Shown here: piece by piece, positions 17,655 through 27,039 of the stretch
Position numbering within the stretch: position 1 is the stretch's first letter
How the letters are laid out: each line of letters opens with the position of its first letter
DNA from: Candidatus Gastranaerophilales bacterium
GTDB lineage: Bacteria > Cyanobacteriota > Vampirovibrionia > Gastranaerophilales > Gastranaerophilaceae
DNA length: 64,000 nucleotides
NCBI GenBank assembly: GCA_028693235.1
Contig: JAQUVW010000002.1
Location: forward strand, 186,001-250,000
Reading direction: 5' to 3'
Made by a program: the position numbers and the translations under genes
The notes under the pieces: generated by a model
The model's database searches: none
What the model was told of the DNA's origin: nothing
What the model saw: only the letters and a program-made list of their open reading frames with translations

Positions 17655-20231
17655 ATGTCAAATAAAGAAATCAATAATATAAACAGTATAGATGTCGATA
17701 TAAATGAAGCAACTCCGATGTTGCGTCAGTTTTTGGAGATTAAAAAACAAAATCCGGGTGTGATTTTGATGTACCGCATGGGCGATTTTTACGAGGCTTT
17801 TTTTGAAGATGCAATAACGATTTCTCAAGATTTGGAAATAACTCTAACCGCTAGAGATGGTGGTGCTTTAGGCAAGATACCAATGGCGGGTGTGCCAGCT
17901 AAAGCAATTGATAACTACATACCAAAATTACTTGATAAAGGGCACAAAATAAGTATTTGCGAACAGTTAGAAGACCCTGCCGCCGCAAAAGGACTCGTTA
18001 AACGTGGAATTACCAGAACGATAACCGCAGGCACTCTCGTTGAAGATAATTTGCTCAAGGCAAATGCTAATAATTATTTAGCTGCTTTGATTTGTGATGG
18101 CGATATTTTCGGTTTGGCTTATACGGATATTTCTACTGGTGAATTTAAAGTTACGCAAGGCGTTTTACCTGATATTTTGGCTGAGCTTGCAAGAATAAAT
18201 CCTTCTGAAATTTTGGCTCCTGTAAAAAAACAAAAAGTGCTTCCTTTTCAAATTGTTCCTGATGAAAAAATTGATTTGCCTGAGGAAATAACTCTTCCTT
18301 ATAATTGTTCAAAAGTAAGCTATAGTGCCTTTGATGAGTTAAAAGCAGAAAGTAATATTAAACAGGTTTTCAACACTGTAACGCTTGACGCATTTGGGTT
18401 TAAAGAATATAAACTCGGGTTTCAGGCAGCAGGTGCTGTTATTGAGTATCTCGTCGATACGCAAAAAGGTAATTTGCCTAAATTTGATATTATTACTTCT
18501 TATAGTTTGTCTGATTTTGTTTCAATTGACGCCAATACCCGCAGAAATCTTGAGCTTTTAGAAACAACCAGAGATAAGTCCAAATTCGGAAGTTTGTTAT
18601 GGGCTATTGATAAAGTTAAGACAAATATGGGCTCCAGATTGCTCAAAAAATGGCTTACTCAACCTGTGAAAAATATTGCCGAAATTATAAATAGACAAAA
18701 TGCTGTTGAAGAACTCGTGAATTTTTCGCAAGCTCGTCTAGAGCTTTCAAATCTCTTGACAAAAGTATATGATATTGAACGTTTAGCGGTCAGGTTAAGC
18801 AACAATAATGCTAATCCCAGAGATTTTTTGGCAATTAAAGATACTTTGAATTTGCTTCCTGATTTTGAAGATATTTTATCTAAATTTTCTTCTGAATATT
18901 TAGATAATATAACAAGCTCAAAAGATGAATTGTTGGAATTTGCCTCTATAATTGAGAGGACTATATCTGAAAATGCCCCCCTTGCTCTAAAAGAAGGCGG
19001 AATTATCAAAGAAGGTGTAAATACTGACCTTGACTATTACAAATCGCTTTTAACAGGTGGAGAAAAATGGTTAAAAGAATTTGAAGCTATCGAAAAAGAA
19101 CAATCAGGGATTAAAAACCTTAGAGTCGGCTATAGCAAAACTTTTGGATATTTTATAGAAATTACAAATTCTAATCTTTCATTGGTTCCGCAAAATTATA
19201 TCCGCCGTCAAACATTGACAAACGCTGAAAGATTTATCACCGACGAACTCAAAAATCATGAAGCTGACGTTTTATCTGCCCAATACAAAATAACTGAACT
19301 TGAATATAAAATATTTTCTGACATGAGAGAATATTCTAAAGAATATGTCGAAAAAATTAAAGATGTAGCCCATTCCTTATCAAGAATTGATGTTCTTTTA
19401 TCTTTTGCAAATGTTGCGATTGAATCAAATTATGTAAAACCTGAAATTGTTGATAATAATGAACTCTATATAAAAGAAGGTCGGCACCCTGTAGTGGAAA
19501 AAATTCTTCCTATGGGTAAATATGTAGCGAATGATTTACAATTGACAGCTAATTCGCTAGGTGCAGACACCCAATTTATGATTTTGACAGGTCCTAATAT
19601 GGCCGGTAAGTCTACCTATATGCGGCAAAATGCCTTAATCGTTGTTTTGGCTCAAATAGGCTGTTTTGTCCCTGCTGCTTTTGCAAGGATTGGTATTGTT
19701 GATAAAATCTTTACAAGGGTCGGTGCAGTTGATGACTTGTCTTTAGGGCAATCTACTTTTATGGTTGAGATGAGTGAAACTGCGTATATCTTGAATTCAG
19801 CTACAGAAAAAAGCTTGATTCTTTTAGATGAAATCGGTCGTGGAACAAGCACTTATGACGGAGTCGCTATTGCGTGGTCGGTTGCAGAATATATTGCTAC
19901 AAAAATAAAAGCTCGCACTATCTTTGCAACTCATTACCATGAGCTCAATGTCATGCCAAATTCTATCGAACAGATTAAAAATTACAGAATTACAATTTCT
20001 GAGCAAGAAGGCGAAATTGAATTTTTAAGAAAAGTTGTTCCCGGTTCTGCCAGTAAAAGTTATGGAATTCAGGTTGCTAAAATGGCAGGATTGCCTTCTG
20101 CTGTTGTTTCTAAGGCACAAAATCTCATGACCAAAATGCAAAAAGATTTTTCAAAAGATTTATCTTCAAGAAACAAATCACGCTCATTGGAGCCACAAGT
20201 TCCTCAACTTACATTGTCGTTTGATAAATGA
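17655..20231 (+). CDS. mutS: DNA mismatch repair protein MutS
   Basis: MutS binds mismatched bases and starts mismatch repair with MutL. The mismatch-binding wedge YRMGDFYEAFFEDA lies near residue 40. The connector, lever and clamp regions follow. The ATPase has Walker A GPNMAGKS at residues 646-653, Walker B LILLDEIGRG and the STYDGVAIAW block, then FATHYHELN. The length (858 aa) matches MutS1 rather than MutS2. Its stop touches the stop of the convergent 107-residue gene. No mutL is in the window. Confidence 0.97.
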   Translation: MSNKEINNINSIDVDINEATPMLRQFLEIKKQNPGVILMYRMGDFYEAFFEDAITISQDLEITLTARDGGALGKIPMAGVPAKAIDNYIPKLLDKGHKISICEQLEDPAAAKGLVKRGITRTITAGTLVEDNLLKANANNYLAALICDGDIFGLAYTDISTGEFKVTQGVLPDILAELARINPSEILAPVKKQKVLPFQIVPDEKIDLPEEITLPYNCSKVSYSAFDELKAESNIKQVFNTVTLDAFGFKEYKLGFQAAGAVIEYLVDTQKGNLPKFDIITSYSLSDFVSIDANTRRNLELLETTRDKSKFGSLLWAIDKVKTNMGSRLLKKWLTQPVKNIAEIINRQNAVEELVNFSQARLELSNLLTKVYDIERLAVRLSNNNANPRDFLAIKDTLNLLPDFEDILSKFSSEYLDNITSSKDELLEFASIIERTISENAPLALKEGGIIKEGVNTDLDYYKSLLTGGEKWLKEFEAIEKEQSGIKNLRVGYSKTFGYFIEITNSNLSLVPQNYIRRQTLTNAERFITDELKNHEADVLSAQYKITELEYKIFSDMREYSKEYVEKIKDVAHSLSRIDVLLSFANVAIESNYVKPEIVDNNELYIKEGRHPVVEKILPMGKYVANDLQLTANSLGADTQFMILTGPNMAGKSTYMRQNALIVVLAQIGCFVPAAFARIGIVDKIFTRVGAVDDLSLGQSTFMVEMSETAYILNSATEKSLILLDEIGRGTSTYDGVAIAWSVAEYIATKIKARTIFATHYHELNVMPNSIEQIKNYRITISEQEGEIEFLRKVVPGSASKSYGIQVAKMAGLPSAVVSKAQNLMTKMQKDFSKDLSSRNKSRSLEPQVPQLTLSFDK

Positions 20232-20555
20232 TTATTTTTTCAAAAGTTTAATCGGAAATTTTAGTATATTTAAAGCCAAATTTCCTATAGCTTTTGCACC
20301 TTTAACGGGATTTTTGCTTTTGGATAATATAGCTCCCGCAATATAAGTACCTAAAGCCGCAAAGCCAACTTTTTTAGCGTCAAGAGGTTTTTTGCCGCTT
20401 TTATTAAATACATCAGATTTTAAATTCGGATTAATTCCGCTTTTAGCTTGCGACAGATAATCAGATGGTTTATCTGTTAAATATTGATTTACATCATAAG
20501 GAAGCACTCCGTAAATCGAAAGCATATCATAAGTGCTCGGAATATTTGTTGACAT
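20232..20555 (-). CDS. Small unknown protein with a hydrophobic C-terminal half (107 aa)
   Basis: This is an unrecognised protein. The N-terminal half is polar and begins MSTNIPSTYDMLSIYGVLP, with a Tyr-rich YDVNQYLTDKPSDYLSQ segment. Residues 62-80 (VGFAALGTYIAGAILSKSK) are mildly hydrophobic and may lie in or on the membrane. It ends in a basic amphipathic helix (NILKFPIKLLKK). A good AAAGGTAG site precedes the ATG. The gene directly abuts mutS end to end with no terminator between them. The polar start and membrane-active tail suggest surface or membrane association, but no function can be given. Confidence 0.7.
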   Translation of the reverse strand: MSTNIPSTYDMLSIYGVLPYDVNQYLTDKPSDYLSQAKSGINPNLKSDVFNKSGKKPLDAKKVGFAALGTYIAGAILSKSKNPVKGAKAIGNLALNILKFPIKLLKK

Positions 20556-20660
20556 GATAAACTACCTTTTTTCTTACCTAACCTATTATTATAAAGTATT
20601 TTTTCACTAAATAATTGCCTTTTTACAGCATTTTTTGTTTAATTTTAATAAGAAAGAGAT

Positions 20661-22343
20661 ATGAGAATGATAGAATATTTTAAACTAGAAAAATGGTATA
20701 TTTTTGCCATTTTCTTAATTTTTATTTTTGCAATACCATTTTTTTGGCTTCGTCAAGGCAATATAGGAATTGATTTAGGGCGGGAGCTTTATATTCCATG
20801 GGAAATGACAAAAGGAAATCTTTTATATAAAAATATTTTTATAATTTTTGCACCTTTGTCTTATCAGATTAATGCTTGTTGCTTAAAGCTTTTAGGAGAT
20901 AAGCTTTCAACTTTTTATATTTTAGGGCTTCTAAATTCATTTTTATTTTTAAATGTTTTATATGCAATTTCAAGAGAGTTTTTGAGTAGGATTAATTCTT
21001 TTTTGCTTGTGATATTAGTTACTTTTTCAAGTGTTTTTGTTTGTCAGGTTTGTAATTTTAATATGCCTTATGCTTATGCTATTGTTTATTCTTCATCATT
21101 TTTTCTTTTGTCTTTATTCATGTTGATAAAATATATAAAAAGTGGAGAGGTTAAATTTGCATATCTTTCAAGTTTTTTTGCCGGAAGTTCTTTCGTCTGC
21201 AAATATGAATATCTACTATATTTGGTGATACTTTTTTATGTTTATTGTTTTATGAAACCGATAACAAATATTCAAAAAATTAAGGTTGTAGGGTTTATTT
21301 TGTTGATGCCGATAATATCATATGGAAGTTTGATATGCCAAGGCGTTACTTTTTCTGATTGGTATTCTACATTATTACGTGTAAAAGTCTTGAGCCTTTC
21401 AAGGTCTATGATAAATTTTTATTATACTACAGGCTCCTTGTTTGAACTGTCTAAACTAAAAGATATAATAATTTCGGCGTTTGGTTTTGTTGTGAATTTT
21501 CTTTGTTTGGCTTTACTTTATTGGAAGAAAAATCTTTTTAGTAGTAGATTCATTCAAAAAATTCTTGTCTGTATGGCGTCATTTTCACTTTTTGCATTTA
21601 TAATGAGCGGAAAATATTGGGCGTTTATTTATTTGCCGGTATTAAATTTATTATTGTTCGCCTTTTTGGTAAAAAAAATATTTGAAAATAAACCTCTTTT
21701 TGTTTTGACTTTAGCTTGCATATTAGCTTCAATGAAAGTCTTTTTTTATTTTGACTTAACAACCTATGGGGCGTATAGTGTCGGGATTGTTTTCCTTTGT
21801 TTTATTTCAATAATTCTTTCAAAGCAAGTCGCAAATGATAGTGGCTTCCAAAAAGCATTGGATGTTGCTGTGAAAGTTTTGATGATTTCTTCTATATTTG
21901 TTTTATTCGGACTTCAACTTGATGAGGTCAAAGGCCGTCAATCAGCTTTGTTTACACCTAAAGGTGTTATGTATGTTTTACCTGAACAAAAAACTTTTTA
22001 TTCTAAAATAATTGATTATCTGAGTCATAATGCAAAAAAACAAGACAAAGTTGTTGTTCTGCCTGAGACGCCTTTTATTAATTTCGTTATGGATATGGAT
22101 TCTGACAATCAAATATTTTTGCTTTTGCCATTTGACATAGATGTTTGGAGTGAAAAATTTATTGTCGAAGAATACAAGAAATCAAAGCCGAAATTTTTTA
22201 TTATTATGCCCAGAAAACTAAGTGAGTATGGGTATTCTGATATTTGTCAAAGTTATGCTTTTAGTGTATGTTCTTTTATAAAAAATGAATATAATCTTGA
22301 AGCTATGGTTGGGTACAATATATATAAAAGAAAAATACAATAA
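20661..22343 (+). CDS. Multi-spanning membrane protein, probable GT-C glycosyltransferase (copy 1 of 3)
   Basis: This is the first of three tandem paralogues. The protein has about ten or more membrane helices. The first extracytoplasmic loop contains IDLGRELYIPWEMTKG and FAPLSYQINA, with acidic residues placed as in the catalytic loop of GT-C enzymes (GT39/GT83, ArnT and PMT families). These use polyprenyl-phosphate sugars outside the membrane. A soluble C-terminal part of about 110 residues contains VVLPETPFINFVMDMDSDNQ. The family assignment rests on this loop and topology, without a profile search. By comparison with the other copies the true start may be the second ATG at 20667. The stop overlaps the start of copy 2. 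Confidence 0.78.
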   Translation: MRMIEYFKLEKWYIFAIFLIFIFAIPFFWLRQGNIGIDLGRELYIPWEMTKGNLLYKNIFIIFAPLSYQINACCLKLLGDKLSTFYILGLLNSFLFLNVLYAISREFLSRINSFLLVILVTFSSVFVCQVCNFNMPYAYAIVYSSSFFLLSLFMLIKYIKSGEVKFAYLSSFFAGSSFVCKYEYLLYLVILFYVYCFMKPITNIQKIKVVGFILLMPIISYGSLICQGVTFSDWYSTLLRVKVLSLSRSMINFYYTTGSLFELSKLKDIIISAFGFVVNFLCLALLYWKKNLFSSRFIQKILVCMASFSLFAFIMSGKYWAFIYLPVLNLLLFAFLVKKIFENKPLFVLTLACILASMKVFFYFDLTTYGAYSVGIVFLCFISIILSKQVANDSGFQKALDVAVKVLMISSIFVLFGLQLDEVKGRQSALFTPKGVMYVLPEQKTFYSKIIDYLSHNAKKQDKVVVLPETPFINFVMDMDSDNQIFLLLPFDIDVWSEKFIVEEYKKSKPKFFIIMPRKLSEYGYSDICQSYAFSVCSFIKNEYNLEAMVGYNIYKRKIQ

Positions 22344-24037
22344 TGATAGAATATTTTAAACGAGAAAAATGGTGTATATTTGCGATTTCCTTAATTTTTA
22401 TTTTGGCGATACCTTTTTTCTGGTTACGAATGGCTCTTTTGACTATAGATATTGGGCGTGAGCTATATATCCCGTGGCAAATGATTAAGGGGCATCTTTT
22501 ATACAAAGATATTTTTATTATTTTTGCACCTTTGTCTTATCAAATAAGTGCCTTTTCTTTGAAACTTTTGGGGGATAAATTATCTTCTTTTTATATTTTT
22601 GGACTTATTAATTCATTTTTGATAGTCAATTTGACGTATGCAATCGGGCGTGAATTTTTATCTAAAAAACTTTCTTTATTAATCACATTTTTTGTTATGT
22701 TTACGGGTGTTTTTGCTTTTCATATCTTTAATTTTAATATGCCGTATGCTTATGCTATGCCTTATTCTTTAATGTTTTTTTTAGCTTCTTTTTTGGCATT
22801 GATTAAATATCTTAAATCAAACGGGCATGAGGCAAAATATGTTTATATTTCTTCTTTATTTTGTGGGGCTGCGTGCGTAACAAAATATGAATATATTTTA
22901 TTTGCTATTTTTTTAGTTTATATTTTTTGTTGTTTTAAGCCGATTTCTGTTGCCCAAAAAATTAAATCGGTTTTAGCTTTTTTGACTGTACCGACGCTTT
23001 CTTATGGAACTTTATTATTGCAAGGGGTTACGTTTTATGATTGGTATAATAACTTTTTAATTGTTCAAAAAATGGCGACGAGCTCTGCTATGCATCACTT
23101 TTATATGGTTTCGGGAGCTTTTTTCAGTTTAAGTAAATTTTTCCAAGTCTTAAATACCGGCGTTATATTTTCATTAATTGTCGGGTTTTCGATTTATTAT
23201 TCATTAAAATTTAAAAAACAAAAAAATAAAAAGTCTGAGATTATAATTATTATTTTAACTTGGATTTTTTTATTTATATATTTTATGATATATGCTAATT
23301 TTTCTTTTGCTTTTTTATCGATTTTAAATCTTTTATTATTAACTATCTTTTTTAAAAGAATATACAAAAATCCGCCTTTGTTTGCCTTAATGGTTTCAGC
23401 TTTTTTAATTTCTCTTAAATCGTTTTATTCAATGGAGCTGATAGCCTATGGTGTAATATCTATTGGGGTTTTACTTGTAGCTATAGCTGCTTTTTTTCTT
23501 TCAAATATTCTTGAATATAAAAAAGAAATATATCTCTTGCTTGCAAAACAAATAATAGAAATTATTCTTACGTGTGCACTTGTCCTTATGTTCGGGTATC
23601 AAATATGGTGGCTAACTCATCTTAATAGTCCCGTCTATACTCCTAAAGGAGTTATTTATACAACTAAAGGGGCAGCCGCAATCCACAATGATTTTATAAA
23701 TTATTTAAAACAAAATACGAAAACAAATGATACATTATTAGTGTTGCCAGAAACGCCTCTTGTTAATTATGTTATGAATTTAGATTCTGACAATATTCAT
23801 TATACATTGATGCCTGCGGATATTGATATGTTTGGTGAAAAGCAAATATTAGACAAATTTGTAAAAATTAAACCCGATTTTTTTGCTTTATCAAACAGAG
23901 AAACTTCTGAATACGGTAAAGACTACATGTGCAGTTACTATGCTTCAACAATCTGCATTATGGTATATAAAAATTATAAATATCAAAAAACACTAAAAAA
24001 TGGAGATTACATAATTAACATCTATAAAAGGAAATAA
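22343..24037 (+). CDS. Multi-spanning membrane protein, probable GT-C glycosyltransferase (copy 2 of 3)
   Basis: The start MIEYFKREKWCIF nearly repeats that of copy 1, and its ATG overlaps copy 1's stop (TAATG). The catalytic-type loop reads TIDIGRELYIPWQMIKG, followed by FAPLSYQISA. A conserved VTKYEYILF block lies between helices, and the C-terminal domain has VLPETPLVNYVMNLDSDN. It clearly shares ancestry with both neighbours but has diverged along its whole length, so the duplications are not recent. Acceptor and sugar are unknown; cell-surface glycan or protein glycosylation is the general expectation for the family. Confidence 0.78.
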   Translation: MIEYFKREKWCIFAISLIFILAIPFFWLRMALLTIDIGRELYIPWQMIKGHLLYKDIFIIFAPLSYQISAFSLKLLGDKLSSFYIFGLINSFLIVNLTYAIGREFLSKKLSLLITFFVMFTGVFAFHIFNFNMPYAYAMPYSLMFFLASFLALIKYLKSNGHEAKYVYISSLFCGAACVTKYEYILFAIFLVYIFCCFKPISVAQKIKSVLAFLTVPTLSYGTLLLQGVTFYDWYNNFLIVQKMATSSAMHHFYMVSGAFFSLSKFFQVLNTGVIFSLIVGFSIYYSLKFKKQKNKKSEIIIIILTWIFLFIYFMIYANFSFAFLSILNLLLLTIFFKRIYKNPPLFALMVSAFLISLKSFYSMELIAYGVISIGVLLVAIAAFFLSNILEYKKEIYLLLAKQIIEIILTCALVLMFGYQIWWLTHLNSPVYTPKGVIYTTKGAAAIHNDFINYLKQNTKTNDTLLVLPETPLVNYVMNLDSDNIHYTLMPADIDMFGEKQILDKFVKIKPDFFALSNRETSEYGKDYMCSYYASTICIMVYKNYKYQKTLKNGDYIINIYKRK

Positions 24038-24040
24038 ATA

Positions 24041-25726
24041 ATGATGGAATATTTTAAAAAAGAGAAATGGTATCTGATTTCTTTAACATTCATTTTTATA
24101 CTCTTAGCAGTGCTTTGCTGGTTACGTCAAGGTGTTCTGATGACCGATATTGGCAGAGAAGTTTATATTCCTTGGCAAATGATAAAGGGTCAGCTCTTAT
24201 ACAAAAATATATATACTATTTTCGGTCCTTTTCCATATCAGCTTAATGCGTTGTGGCTCAAGCTTGTAGGCGATTCTCTTTCAAGCTTTTATTTGATAGG
24301 GCTTATAAATTCTTTTCTGGTAATTAATTTAGTTTATGCAATATCAAGAGAGTTTTTGTCAAAAGGTAATTCTTTTTTAATTACGTTGTTTGTAATGCAA
24401 TCATCGATTTTTGCGTATCATATTTTCAATTTTAACTTCCCTTATGCTTATGCAAGCGTGTATGCGGTTTCTGCTCTGTTGGCTTCTTTATTGACTCTTT
24501 TGAAATATCAAAAATCTAAAGATGTTAAATTTGCATATCTGGCTTCATTTTTTGCAGGTATTTCACTTTTGTCAAAATACGACTATGTTTTGTACATATT
24601 GTATTTGGTATGTGTTTTTTGTTTTATTTGCCCTTTAACTTGGCGTCAAAAAATCAAAGCTACTTTGGTTTTTATTAGTATGCCTTTAATCTCCTATGGG
24701 GCGTTGCTTATACAGGGGGTAACTTTTTCTGATTGGTATAATAACTTTTTGTTAGTACAAAAGATGGCTACAACTAAAGAGTTGTCACATTTTTATTTTT
24801 CATTGGGGGTGTATTTTCATTTCAATATCTTTTTGCAAACTGTTTTGTATGCATTAATATTTTTGGCTATATTCAAAGTAAGCTCTTTTTGTTTGTTTAA
24901 AGTCAATAATAAACACAGATTCTTCAAAATATTATTTATAATAATTTTTCAAATAGTATATTTCTTGTATTTTATCAAAATGTCATTTTGGAGCTTTGCA
25001 TTTTTATCTGTTATAAATGCAATGATTTTAGTTTCTTCTCTTAGTAAAATATATAAAAACAAATTGCTTTTTACATTGGTTATTACTGCTTTTTTAACTT
25101 CATTTAAGGCTTTTTATTTTTTAAATATGACAACTTACGGCTCAGCGATAGTCATTTTTACATTGATTTCAGTTGTTTCTGCTACTTTGGTATTGTGTGA
25201 CAATGATGAAAAAAGAATTGTTCTTAATCGAAACATAAAAATGATATTGCTTGCTGGTATAGTGGCACTTTGCCTAATTAACGCTACTTTCATAAGAATG
25301 GCAAAAAACCCTATTATTACTCCTAAAGGGACATTATATACTACATACCCTTGCTATTACACAAATAGCATGTTGATGAAGTATCTTGAACAAAATGACA
25401 AAAAAGGCAAAAAAATGATAATTTTACCGGAGACACCATTTATGAATTATGTCTTAAATATGGATTCGGATAATCAGGCATATACTACGCTTCCAGTTGA
25501 AGTCGCTGTTTTTGGGGAGGAAAAAATTATCCAACGCTTTAAACAAATTAAACCTGAATTTTTTGTAGTTTCAAATAGAAAAACAGAGGAATACGGCTAT
25601 GATTATATTTGTAAAAACTACGCTTTTGGACTATGCTCAATGATATATAATGACTATAATCAAGATGCTGTGTTTGAAGAGGGCAAGTTGAAGATGATAG
25701 TTTACAAGAGAAAAGATTTGAAATGA
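24041..25726 (+). CDS. Multi-spanning membrane protein, probable GT-C glycosyltransferase (copy 3 of 3)
   Basis: The third paralogue begins MMEYFKKEKWYLI. Its loop motif is MTDIGREVYIPWQMIKG, followed by FGPFPYQLNA; the later LSKYDYVLY and ILPETPFMNYVLNMDSDN blocks match the other copies. It lies three bases after copy 2 and overlaps rimO by four bases (ATGA), so all four genes should be co-transcribed. Within the conserved loop the Leu of copies 1 and 2 is replaced by Val. If the GT-C reading is right, the three copies may use different acceptors or sugars. Confidence 0.78.
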   Translation: MMEYFKKEKWYLISLTFIFILLAVLCWLRQGVLMTDIGREVYIPWQMIKGQLLYKNIYTIFGPFPYQLNALWLKLVGDSLSSFYLIGLINSFLVINLVYAISREFLSKGNSFLITLFVMQSSIFAYHIFNFNFPYAYASVYAVSALLASLLTLLKYQKSKDVKFAYLASFFAGISLLSKYDYVLYILYLVCVFCFICPLTWRQKIKATLVFISMPLISYGALLIQGVTFSDWYNNFLLVQKMATTKELSHFYFSLGVYFHFNIFLQTVLYALIFLAIFKVSSFCLFKVNNKHRFFKILFIIIFQIVYFLYFIKMSFWSFAFLSVINAMILVSSLSKIYKNKLLFTLVITAFLTSFKAFYFLNMTTYGSAIVIFTLISVVSATLVLCDNDEKRIVLNRNIKMILLAGIVALCLINATFIRMAKNPIITPKGTLYTTYPCYYTNSMLMKYLEQNDKKGKKMIILPETPFMNYVLNMDSDNQAYTTLPVEVAVFGEEKIIQRFKQIKPEFFVVSNRKTEEYGYDYICKNYAFGLCSMIYNDYNQDAVFEEGKLKMIVYKRKDLK

Positions 25727-27039
25727 AAAAAATTGCTTTGATTAATCACGGATGTGCCAAAAATTTAGTAGACTCTGAGTTGATGCTTGGTATTTTGTCA
25801 GACGCAGGGTACAAAATTACTCTCGACGATAAGGATGCAGATATCGTTATTGTAAATACTTGCTCTTTTATTCATGATGCAGAAGAAGAATCTGTGTCTT
25901 CAATACTTGAAATGATTAATGAAAGAAAGAAAGTCATAGTTACCGGTTGTCTTCCTCAAAAGCATAAAAAAGAACTTCAAAAAGCATTGCCGGAAGCAGT
26001 TGCGTTCCTTGGAACCTCCGACTATCAAAAAATAGCTGAGGTTGTAAAATCTGTATATAAGGGCTCCAGTGACTCTATATACGAAGTTTCTGATAATCCT
26101 TGTTACAAATATGATGAAAACTCTACACGTCAACAAATTACCGTTGGTGCAAGCTCTTATTTAAAGATTGCCGACGGGTGTAATTTCGAATGTGGATATT
26201 GTGTTATTCCCAAATTGAGAGGAAAATATAATTCAAGAAAAATCGAAAGTATTGTTGATGAAGCTAAAATTCTTGCTGATAAAGGCGTTAGCGAAATAGT
26301 TTTGATTGCTCAAGATACAACAAGTTATGGAATTGACTTGTATGGAAAACCTTCCCTTGCTCAACTTTTGGTTGAATTGAATAAAATTCAAAATCTTAAC
26401 TGGATTAGGATTATGTACACATATCCGACAATGATTGATGATGAGCTTTTGCATACTATTGCCAAGCTTGATAAAGTAGTTAAATATATTGATGTGCCTT
26501 TGCAACATTGTTCTCAAAACGTTTTGAAATCAATGAAAAGACCTGTTCAAAATTATAAAGAACTTATTCAAAATATGCGAAATATAATTTCTGATTTAGC
26601 CCTAAGAACTACTTTTATAGTCGGTTATCCCGGTGAAACGGAAGAAGATTTTGAAGAACTTTATCAATTTGTTGAAGAAACTAAATTTGATAAATTAGGA
26701 GTTTTTGAATTTTGCCGTGAAAAAGGAACATACGCATATTCGCTCCCTAATCAGGTATATGCAAAGGACAAAAAACGCAGAAAAAACAAAATTATGAAAC
26801 TTCAACAAAAAATTTCTAAGCAGATTAATGCGGATTTAATCGGGCAAAATATAAATTGTATAGTTGAATCGATTACAGATGAAGGAATGATTGTTGCAAG
26901 GTCTTATAAAGATGCTCCGGAGGTTGATGGACTTGTTTTTGTAACCAGTGAAGATTTTCCTGTCCCTGGCGATATTATTTCTGTAAAAATAACTTCTGCA
27001 AATGAATATGATTTGTTTGGTACTTATAAAGACAATTAA
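25723..27039 (+). CDS. rimO: Ribosomal protein S12 methylthiotransferase RimO
   Basis: RimO is a radical-SAM enzyme that adds a methylthio group to an Asp of ribosomal protein S12. The N-terminal UPF0004 domain carries cluster-binding Cys11, Cys47 and Cys76. The radical-SAM motif is Cys153-x3-Cys157-x2-Cys160 in DGCNFECGYC. A TRAM domain occupies roughly the last 65 residues. The start KIALINHGCAKNLVDSE is diagnostic for RimO rather than MiaB. It overlaps GT copy 3 by four bases, and its stop overlaps the convergent protease gene in a TTAA. Confidence 0.95.
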   Translation: MKKIALINHGCAKNLVDSELMLGILSDAGYKITLDDKDADIVIVNTCSFIHDAEEESVSSILEMINERKKVIVTGCLPQKHKKELQKALPEAVAFLGTSDYQKIAEVVKSVYKGSSDSIYEVSDNPCYKYDENSTRQQITVGASSYLKIADGCNFECGYCVIPKLRGKYNSRKIESIVDEAKILADKGVSEIVLIAQDTTSYGIDLYGKPSLAQLLVELNKIQNLNWIRIMYTYPTMIDDELLHTIAKLDKVVKYIDVPLQHCSQNVLKSMKRPVQNYKELIQNMRNIISDLALRTTFIVGYPGETEEDFEELYQFVEETKFDKLGVFEFCREKGTYAYSLPNQVYAKDKKRRKNKIMKLQQKISKQINADLIGQNINCIVESITDEGMIVARSYKDAPEVDGLVFVTSEDFPVPGDIISVKITSANEYDLFGTYKDN

